Below are positions 58,171-64,000 of a stretch of 64,000 bases of DNA, piece by piece. The stretch is from JAJXZJ01 sp050012855 (GTDB taxonomy: Bacteria > Verrucomicrobiota > Verrucomicrobiia > Limisphaerales > J093). Made by a program: the position numbers and the translations under genes. The DNA lies in contig JBEKGJ010000001.1 of assembly GCA_050012855.1 (NCBI GenBank), positions 124,001-188,000 of the forward strand. Reading direction: 5' to 3'. Each line of letters begins with the position of its first letter. Within the stretch, counting starts at the first letter, position 1. Under the pieces are notes generated by a model. That model was not told the DNA's origin and did not search any database. It worked only from the letters and a program-made list of their open reading frames with translations.

Positions 58171-59673
58171 TCACTTCGTGAAATCGCTCCAGTTCACCGA
58201 CCGCATGTCGCCGGTCCGGGCGAACTGGGTGTGCATCCCGAAGGCGGCTGAGAGGGTCTGCGGCGAATGCGCATGGCCGCCCAAGGCCACGTAATCCCAC
58301 AGGATCCGTTTGAAGTCGGGGTGGACGCAGTTCTCGATGATGGTCCGTGCCCGTTCGCACGGGCTCTTCCCGCGCAGGTCCGCCACGCCCTGCTCCGTGA
58401 CCACCACGCAAACCGAATGCTCGCTGCTGTCGAGGTGGCTGACCATCGGCACGATCGTGCTGATCTTGCCGCCCTTGGCGGTGGACGGACAGGTGAAGAT
58501 CGAGAGAAACGCGTTGCGCGCAAAATCCGCGGAACCGCCAATGCCGTTCATCATGTTGCGCCCCAATACATGCGTGCTGTTCACGTTTCCGCTCAGGTCC
58601 ACCTCGATGGCGGTGTTGATCGAGATGATGCCGAGCCGGCGGACAATTTCCGGGTTGTTGGTGATCTCCTGCGGCCGCAGCAGCAGGCAGGTCCGGAAGA
58701 ACTCCCAGTTCTCGTAAATCCCTTTGAGGGTTTCGTCCGAAACCGTCAGCGAACAGCCGCTGGTGAAGGTCACTTTGCCGCTGTTCATCAATTCGATCAC
58801 GGCGTCCTGGATGACCTCGGTGTACATCTTGAACGGCGGGATGCCCGGGTTTTCGCCCATGGCTTTGAGCACCGCGTTGGCCGTGTCGCCCACGCCCGAC
58901 TGGATCGGCAGGAACCCGCTCGGGATGACGCCGCGACGGGTTTCCCCCGCCAGGAACTCCGCCACATTCTGCCCGATCTTGGCGGTCACCGGGCTGGCCC
59001 CGGCAAACGAACTCACCTCGTCCGGGGTGTTGGTCTCGACCACGCCCACGATCCTCGCCGGGTCCACCATGATCGTCGGCTGGCCAATCCGGTCGCTGGG
59101 CGTGAACACCGGGATGTCGCTGCGCTTGGGCGGGTCATGGGGCTCGTAGATGTCGTGCACGCCGCGCAGAAAATGCGGGTGATACTGATTCAGTTCGATG
59201 AGGATCTTGTCGGCCAGGCGGGCGAACGTGGGCGAGGCGCCCACCGCCGAAGTGAGCACGATCTCGCCGTGGGACGTGACGTCACAGGCTTCCAGCACGG
59301 CGGTGTGAATCGGACCCAGAAACCCGTAACGCACGTCCTGGGGCAGCCGCGACAGATGCATGTCGAAAAACCGCGTCTCGCCGCTGTTGATGCTCTTCCG
59401 CAGGTCCACGTCCGACTGGTAGGGCGTGCGCCACCCAATGGCCTTGGCCTTGGCCAGCGCGCCGTCGAGCGAGGGACCGGTGGAGGCGCCGGTGACGACG
59501 TTGATTTTGAACGGGCGGCCCGCCGCGTGCTCGGCCTCGGCCCGGGCGGCAATGGCCCGGGGAATGACCTTGGGAACGCCGGCGGGAGTGAATCCGCTGA
59601 ACGCGACCGTCTGGCCGTCCTGGATGATGGCGGCGGCTTCCTGCGGGGTGATGCGGGTGAGGGGCTTTTTCAT
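58171..59673 (-). CDS. Acetyl-CoA hydrolase/transferase family protein
   Basis: Class I CoA-transferase of the Ach1/SucC-independent succinyl-CoA:acetate type, moving CoA between acetate and another acyl group or hydrolysing acetyl-CoA. Motifs: AFSGFTPAGVPKVIP, VTGASTGPSLDGALA, the catalytic glutamate in RIVGVVETNTPDE, IPSGFLPIQSGVGDTANAVL and VTEQGVADLRGKSP. 500 residues, as in the family. Together with the split pta genes elsewhere in the window it may connect acetate and acetyl-CoA pools. Confidence 0.9.
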   Translation of the reverse strand: MKKPLTRITPQEAAAIIQDGQTVAFSGFTPAGVPKVIPRAIAARAEAEHAAGRPFKINVVTGASTGPSLDGALAKAKAIGWRTPYQSDVDLRKSINSGETRFFDMHLSRLPQDVRYGFLGPIHTAVLEACDVTSHGEIVLTSAVGASPTFARLADKILIELNQYHPHFLRGVHDIYEPHDPPKRSDIPVFTPSDRIGQPTIMVDPARIVGVVETNTPDEVSSFAGASPVTAKIGQNVAEFLAGETRRGVIPSGFLPIQSGVGDTANAVLKAMGENPGIPPFKMYTEVIQDAVIELMNSGKVTFTSGCSLTVSDETLKGIYENWEFFRTCLLLRPQEITNNPEIVRRLGIISINTAIEVDLSGNVNSTHVLGRNMMNGIGGSADFARNAFLSIFTCPSTAKGGKISTIVPMVSHLDSSEHSVCVVVTEQGVADLRGKSPCERARTIIENCVHPDFKRILWDYVALGGHAHSPQTLSAAFGMHTQFARTGDMRSVNWSDFTK

Positions 59674-59834
59674 AAGCGATTTTGTGCGGTGTCCTGAACT
59701 GATTCAACCAAGCGGGGCGCGGAACGCCATGCCGACCGCAACGTCTCTGCTCGACGGAAAGCGGTGGGGCCGGCCGTTCCGGCAACCGTTTCCCGTGTCT
59801 CTGCCCGGTTTGCCGATAATGTGCAATCCAAATC

Positions 59835-59863
59835 TTGACGATCTATTACATTACAAATACTTA
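59835..59863 (+). promoter_or_regulatory. AT-rich promoter candidate upstream of the class V aminotransferase gene
   Basis: The stretch 59820-59875 is the most AT-rich in this part of the window. TTGACG at 59835-59840 is a good -35 match; 17 bases later TACTTA (59858-59863) is only a weak -10 match. The following gene starts at 59950. Treat as a candidate. Confidence 0.3.
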
Positions 59864-59949
59864 TCAATTCCAACTGGCCTTTTCATGCTGCGGTCCGGCC
59901 GGCCGATTCCGAGGCAGACAAACCCAAGGCCGTCGGTAAACTCGCCGGC

Positions 59950-61152
59950 ATGCAGACGCGCAACGTCGCCCGACCGGCGCCTTCCCGGTTCCGCCGCCCC
60001 TGGCCGTTGGCCCCCGGGATCGTGTTTCTCAACCATGGCTCATTTGGCGCGTGCCCGCGACCGGTGCTGGAACACCAGGCGGACTGGCGCCGTCGGATGG
60101 AGGCGGCGCCCGTCCAGTTCCTCTGGCGCCATTACGAGGAAGCGCTGGAGCCTGCCCGGACCGCCCTGGCGCGCTTCCTTGGCGCCCGGCGGCGCGACGT
60201 GGTGTTCGTCACGAACGCCACGACGGGCGTCAACGCCGTGGTGCGTTCACTCACGCTGCGGCGCGGCGACGAACTGCTCACCACCAGCCTGGACTACAAC
60301 GCCTGCCGCAACGTGCTGGTCGAGGCGACCCGGCGCGCCGGAGCCAAACTGGTGGTGGCCCGCGTGCCATTCCCGCTGGCCAGCGCCGAAGACGCGATCG
60401 AAGCGGTGTTGCGGGCGGTGACGCCGCACACGCGGCTGGCGCTGATTGACCACGTCACCAGCGACACGGCCCTGACGCTGCCGGTCGCCCGGATCGTTCG
60501 GGAACTGGAGGCGCGCGGCGTGGACACGTTGGTGGATGGCGCACACGCACCAGGCATGCTGCCGCTGCACCTGTCCCGGCTGCGTCCCGCCTGCTACACC
60601 GGCAACCTGCACAAATGGGTTTGTGCGCCCAAGGGGGCGGCCTTCCTTTGGGTGCGCGAGGACAAACAGGCCGGCGTGCAGCCCGCCATCATGAGCCACG
60701 GCCAGAATCGCCCGCGCCCCGGCTACACGGCGTTTCAGGACCGCTTCGACTGGCCCGGCACGTTTGATCCTTCGGCATGGTTGTGTGTCGGCGAGGCCAT
60801 CCGCTGGATGGGCGGGTTGTTGCCGGGCGGCTGGCCGGAGTTGCGCCGGCGCAATCACGCGCTGGTCGTGCAGGCCAGGCGACGGCTGTGCGCGCGGCTG
60901 AACGTTGAGCCGCCATGCCCGGAGCACCTGCTCGGCGCGATGGCCACGCTTCCCCTGCCCGCCCGCCTTCAAGACCGGCCACGGTCCGGCAAAATTGACG
61001 CCGAACAGTTGTGGCTTTACGACGAACACGGCATCGAGGTCCCGTTCATTCGCCTGGGTCAGCCGGAGACGCGTTGGTTCCGGGTGTCGGCCCAGATTTA
61101 CAACCGGCTGGAGGAATACGAATTCCTGGCGGATTGCCTGGCGGCCCTGTGA
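59950..61152 (+). CDS. Class V PLP-dependent aminotransferase (isopenicillin N epimerase-like)
   Basis: Fold type I PLP enzyme, 400 residues. Landmarks: VFLNHGSFGACPRPVLEHQ at the N-terminus, FVTNATTGVNAVVRSL, VDGAHAPGMLPLHL with the PLP aspartate, and the lysine in YTGNLHKWVCAPKGAAFLWV. This pattern belongs to the CefD/isopenicillin N epimerase-like branch of cysteine desulfurase relatives. Members include epimerases, lyases and desulfurases, so the reaction cannot be assigned. It converges on the desulfurase gene with four bases between. Confidence 0.82.
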   Translation: MQTRNVARPAPSRFRRPWPLAPGIVFLNHGSFGACPRPVLEHQADWRRRMEAAPVQFLWRHYEEALEPARTALARFLGARRRDVVFVTNATTGVNAVVRSLTLRRGDELLTTSLDYNACRNVLVEATRRAGAKLVVARVPFPLASAEDAIEAVLRAVTPHTRLALIDHVTSDTALTLPVARIVRELEARGVDTLVDGAHAPGMLPLHLSRLRPACYTGNLHKWVCAPKGAAFLWVREDKQAGVQPAIMSHGQNRPRPGYTAFQDRFDWPGTFDPSAWLCVGEAIRWMGGLLPGGWPELRRRNHALVVQARRRLCARLNVEPPCPEHLLGAMATLPLPARLQDRPRSGKIDAEQLWLYDEHGIEVPFIRLGQPETRWFRVSAQIYNRLEEYEFLADCLAAL

Positions 61153-61156
61153 CCCG

Positions 61157-62320
61157 TTACGTCTCCGGGGAGAGCTCGCGCAGCCGCGCGATGATCGGCG
61201 GCAGGTGCTGCAGGAGATGGTCCACATCCGCCGCCGTGTTCTCCACGCCGAGGCTGAAACGGATGCTGCTGCGCGCGCGAGCCGGGTCGAGTCCCAGGGC
61301 CGCCAGCACGTGGGAAGGCTCGAGCGACCCGGTGGTACAGGCTGAGCCGGCGGAGGCGCAGATGCCAGCCTGATCCAGGAGCATCAGGATGGCTTCGGAC
61401 TCGACGCCCGCGAAACCGAGATTGGCGGTGTTGGGCAGGCGCGGTTCGACCGCCCCGTTGCGAAACGTCCCCGGGATCGTGGCCAACAACGTGTTTTCGA
61501 GGCGGTCACGCAACCCACGCACCCGGGTATTTTCCTCAGCCAGGCGCGACATCGCGAGTTCCGCCGCGCGGCCGAACCCGACGATGTAAGGCACGTTTTC
61601 GGTGCCTCCGCGCCGGCCACGCTCCTGATGTCCACCCACGATGTAGGGCTGGAAAGGCGTCTTGCGTCGAACGTAGAGCAACCCGATTCCTTTCGGCGCA
61701 TTCAGTTTGTGCGCCGAGAGCGAAAGGTAATCCACCCCCAGCACGCCAACGTCGAGTTGCAGCTTGCCCGGCGCCTGCACCGCATCCGTGTGACACAGGA
61801 CGCCGTGGCGCCGGCAGACCGCGGCAATTTCCGCAACGGGAAAAACCACGCCGGTTTCGTTGTTCGCCAGCATGACTGAGACGATGGCCGTTTCCGGCCG
61901 GATGGCTCGCTTCACCGCCGCCAGGTCGAGCGTGCCGTCGCCGGCGACGGGCAGGAAGGTCACGGCGCAACCGCGCCGCTCCAGGGCCTCGCAACACTTG
62001 AGGCCGGCGGAATGCTCGACCGCCGTGGTGACAATGTGGCGCCGGCCCGGCTGCACCAGCAGCGCGCTGTGGAATGCGGTGTTGATGCTTTCGGTGCCCC
62101 CGCTGGTGAAGACGATTTCCCGCGGCTGGGCGTTGAGCAGGGCGGCCACCTGCTCCCGCGCCCGGTCCACCCGCCGGCTGGTTTCCTGGGCGAACTGGTA
62201 GGCGCTCGACGGATTGCCCCACCATTCCGTCAGCAGCGGCAACATCGCCGCGACCACCTCCGGCGCGACCGGCGTCGTGGCGTTGTGATCGAAGTAATGG
62301 AAAGGCGCCGTGTTCATCAT
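61157..62320 (-). CDS. Cysteine desulfurase (NifS/IscS type)
   Basis: PLP enzyme that takes sulfur from cysteine to supply Fe-S clusters and thio-cofactors. Start at 62320 (MMNTAPFHYFDHNATTPVAP; the second ATG at 62317 is equivalent); longer upstream frame is non-coding. Motifs: TSGGTESINTAF, the PLP lysine in SLSAHKLNAPKGIGLLYVR, and the catalytic cysteine loop in CASAGSACTTGSLEPSHVL, group I type. 387 residues. No scaffold gene (iscU/nifU) is next to it. Confidence 0.9.
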   Translation of the reverse strand: MMNTAPFHYFDHNATTPVAPEVVAAMLPLLTEWWGNPSSAYQFAQETSRRVDRAREQVAALLNAQPREIVFTSGGTESINTAFHSALLVQPGRRHIVTTAVEHSAGLKCCEALERRGCAVTFLPVAGDGTLDLAAVKRAIRPETAIVSVMLANNETGVVFPVAEIAAVCRRHGVLCHTDAVQAPGKLQLDVGVLGVDYLSLSAHKLNAPKGIGLLYVRRKTPFQPYIVGGHQERGRRGGTENVPYIVGFGRAAELAMSRLAEENTRVRGLRDRLENTLLATIPGTFRNGAVEPRLPNTANLGFAGVESEAILMLLDQAGICASAGSACTTGSLEPSHVLAALGLDPARARSSIRFSLGVENTAADVDHLLQHLPPIIARLRELSPET

Positions 62321-62465
62321 GCGACCGCGGCCACTCTCTAGCCTTGAAGCCGCCGCCTCGCAAGGGCGAAAGGCAGGCCCGGTGCGGCCCTCCGCGATTG
62401 CCATGTCGGGATCCAACCGGTTGCTATTGCCGCGGGCGGCGCACCGATTACACTGCCGCCAACAC

Positions 62466-63329
62466 ATGAGCTCCCGGCATCGGCGACACAACCGCAAACG
62501 CGCCTGGCGGCGCCCGCGCGGTCAACCGTCCGCAACGGGCGGCGATCCGACATCGGCCCGTCCACGCTTCCGCTCCTGGCTGGGCGCGGCGGGTGGTTTG
62601 GTGGTCATCGTCGCCGCGGGCTGGTTGCTGGTGCGCTTTTGGCCGCGCTCCTTTCCCCTGCCTCAGCCGTCTCCGCCGCTGGCGGCCACTCCGCGTTCGC
62701 ATTCGCCTGGCGGCGCCCGCGGCGCCAACGCCAGCCCCAACGAGCAGGGCTTCATCGCCGAGGTCAACCGCGGCAACCAACTCCTGGCCCAGGGCAAAAC
62801 CGAGCAGGCCATCCAGGTCCTGAGCGAGGCGGTGAAACTGAAGCCGGACGACGAGGATGTTCATTACGACCTCGGCTCGGCGCTCGCCCGTGGCGGCCGG
62901 CTCGACGAAGCGGCGAAGGAATTTGAGGAGGCGCTGCGGCTCTTCCCGGACTACGTCGAGGCGCACAACAACCTCGGCAACGTGCTGCTGCGGCTGGGAC
63001 GCGCCGGCGAGGCCATCCAACACTTCGAGCAGGCTATCAAAACCCTGCCGGATTACGCCTCGGCCCACAACAACCTCGGCACCGCGCTGCAACGAGTGGG
63101 ACGGACGAATGAGGCCCTGGTTCAATTCCAGCAGGCCGCCAGGCTCAACCCGGATTACTGGGAAGCCCAATTCAATGTGGCCTCCAGCCTCTTCCAGCAG
63201 CGACGCCTCCCGGAAGCCCGGACCGCCTTTGAAACCGTGCTCCGCCTGCGACCGGATTTCCTGCCCGCGAAAAAGGCGCTCGAACGGATCGAAAGCGAAC
63301 TCGCGCCGGCCCCGCCGTTGAAACCCTGA
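62466..63329 (+). CDS. Membrane-anchored TPR protein
   Basis: 287 residues from the ATG at 62466: an Arg-rich cytoplasmic head (SSRHRRHNRKRAWRRPRGQ), a membrane helix (WLGAAGGLVVIVAAGWLLVRFW), a Pro/Ser linker and about five tetratricopeptide repeats (NRGNQLLAQGKTEQAIQVL, VHYDLGSALARGGRLDEAAKEF, AHNNLGNVLLRLGRAGEAIQHF, AHNNLGTALQRVGRTNEALVQF, AQFNVASSLFQQRRLPEARTAF). TPRs mediate protein contacts; the partner is unknown. ATG at 62403 would add a non-hydrophobic extension and is less likely. Confidence 0.82.
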   Translation: MSSRHRRHNRKRAWRRPRGQPSATGGDPTSARPRFRSWLGAAGGLVVIVAAGWLLVRFWPRSFPLPQPSPPLAATPRSHSPGGARGANASPNEQGFIAEVNRGNQLLAQGKTEQAIQVLSEAVKLKPDDEDVHYDLGSALARGGRLDEAAKEFEEALRLFPDYVEAHNNLGNVLLRLGRAGEAIQHFEQAIKTLPDYASAHNNLGTALQRVGRTNEALVQFQQAARLNPDYWEAQFNVASSLFQQRRLPEARTAFETVLRLRPDFLPAKKALERIESELAPAPPLKP

Positions 63330-63342
63330 CGCCCCGCCCGCG

Positions 63343-64000
63343 TCAGCGCCGGCCGCCCTGGTCCGGCATCACCCCGGCGGAACGGCCCTCGTCCGCCTCG
63401 TGTTCGGGAGCGGGCGCCTGCCCGGATGGCGTCGCCATCACCGTCGGTTTGAGCGACCTTGCCGGATGCAACGCCGCGTGCGCCAGCGCGCGGGCCGTCA
63501 CCGTCACCGGGCTTTCGATCAACTCCGGCAGGTTGTAGGTGCGCGTGAACGAGTCGTAGAAAGCCGGGTCGCGCTGGGGCAGCAGCACCGGCTTCGAGAA
63601 ATGTCCCTCCGCATCCATGTGGCTGAAATAAGGGCGGGTGAACAGCCCGTCGCGCCGCTTGCTGCTGAACACAATCCACCGGCCGTTGCTCGACCAGCAG
63701 TGCCACGAGTCCGCCTGGTCGCTGTTGATCTCCAGCCGCCGCAGGGCCCGCGTTCGGAGATCCAGCAGGTAAAGATCGCTCCCCGGCGAATAGGCCGGAA
63801 AATTCCCGTAGGGACTCAGGCAAAACAGCAGCCAGCGGCCGTCGGGCGAAACCCGCGGCTCGGCGGCGCTCAAGGCCGTGTCGCGGGCGGCGACGACGGT
63901 TTCCAGCTCACCCCAGCGGTCCTGGTCAATGTCATAAGCCACCCGCATGAGGTCGTAGCGGACCTGCTTGAACCGCTCGAGCTTCAACTTCGGCGCGCTG
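63343..64000 (-). CDS. TolB/WD40-like beta-propeller protein (5' end cut off)
   Basis: C-terminal part of a gene that runs off the window; the frame is open through the last base. PD40-type propeller blades are visible: AEPRVSPDGRWLLFCLSPYG with SDLYLLDLRTRALRRLEI, then SDQADSWHCWSSNGRWIVFSSKR. The last 80 residues (YNLPELIESPVTVTARALA onward) form a helical and low-complexity tail. Probably an exported PD40 protein; the N-terminal part is needed for a function. Confidence 0.75.
   Translation of the reverse strand, partial: SAPKLKLERFKQVRYDLMRVAYDIDQDRWGELETVVAARDTALSAAEPRVSPDGRWLLFCLSPYGNFPAYSPGSDLYLLDLRTRALRRLEINSDQADSWHCWSSNGRWIVFSSKRRDGLFTRPYFSHMDAEGHFSKPVLLPQRDPAFYDSFTRTYNLPELIESPVTVTARALAHAALHPARSLKPTVMATPSGQAPAPEHEADEGRSAGVMPDQGGRR

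Overview
The window (about 65% G+C, densely coded, mostly minus strand up to 40 kb) looks like the chromosome of a Verrucomicrobiota bacterium, most likely of the Limisphaerales/Pedosphaera type. The basis is a compact division and cell-wall (dcw) cluster with a divergent FtsZ, a Tat-exported Gfo/Idh/MocA oxidoreductase, a ThuA-like secreted protein, secreted Ig-like proteins ending in an FYRA/MFRA-type motif, and a REP-associated transposase. The taxonomic call is inference from gene content.

Layout. 1-1.1 kb: end of pdxJ overlapping acpS. 1.1-5.7 kb (minus): secreted S1 protease, hisC, and a phosphate acetyltransferase split into a P-loop/DRTGG protein and a catalytic protein. 5.7-23.2 kb (minus): the dcw cluster in transcription order mraZ, an unknown gene, rsmH, ftsL-like, ftsI, murE, murF, mraY, a LysM protein, ftsW, murG, murB, ddl, ftsQ, ftsA, ftsZ. 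murC and murD are absent. Upstream of mraZ lies an array of CGGT motifs at a strict 10-bp period, a likely MraZ operator. 23.4-26.1 kb (plus): lysine 2,3-aminomutase, endonuclease III and a lipoate-ligase-like gene, overlapping. 26.1-30.5 kb: deoC, a small secreted protein, ApbE, a Gfo/Idh/MocA protein and an Lrp/AsnC regulator.

30.7-35.4 kb (minus) holds the most interesting locus: a tight gene set of a DUF3570-type outer-membrane barrel, an ApbE flavin transferase, a TlpA-like thioredoxin, a DUF4266-type lipoprotein ending in GGGGCGCN, a small membrane or secreted ORF, an Ig-like secreted protein and a DCC-family thiol oxidoreductase. The barrel protein carries DAISGAT, a match to the ApbE flavinylation consensus, so I propose an envelope redox system built around a covalently flavinylated barrel protein.

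35.4-44.6 kb is more accessory: a REP palindrome, a SNF2 helicase with an overlapping partner gene, repeats, a 1013-residue secreted mosaic protein, and a RAYT transposase flanked by inverted REP ends, one of which supplies the start codon of thiE. 44.6-50.5 kb: thiE, a PfkB kinase, an MFS transporter, a membrane protein, and rpoN with an in-frame insertion of about 130 codons of lower G+C. 50.7-64 kb: a serine hydrolase, a degenerate S41 protease, a three-domain fusion (LMW phosphatase, RpiB, GlyA), rho, ThuA, an acetyl-CoA hydrolase/transferase family gene, two class V PLP enzymes (one a cysteine desulfurase), a TPR protein and the end of a beta-propeller gene. No tRNA, rRNA or CRISPR array was seen.
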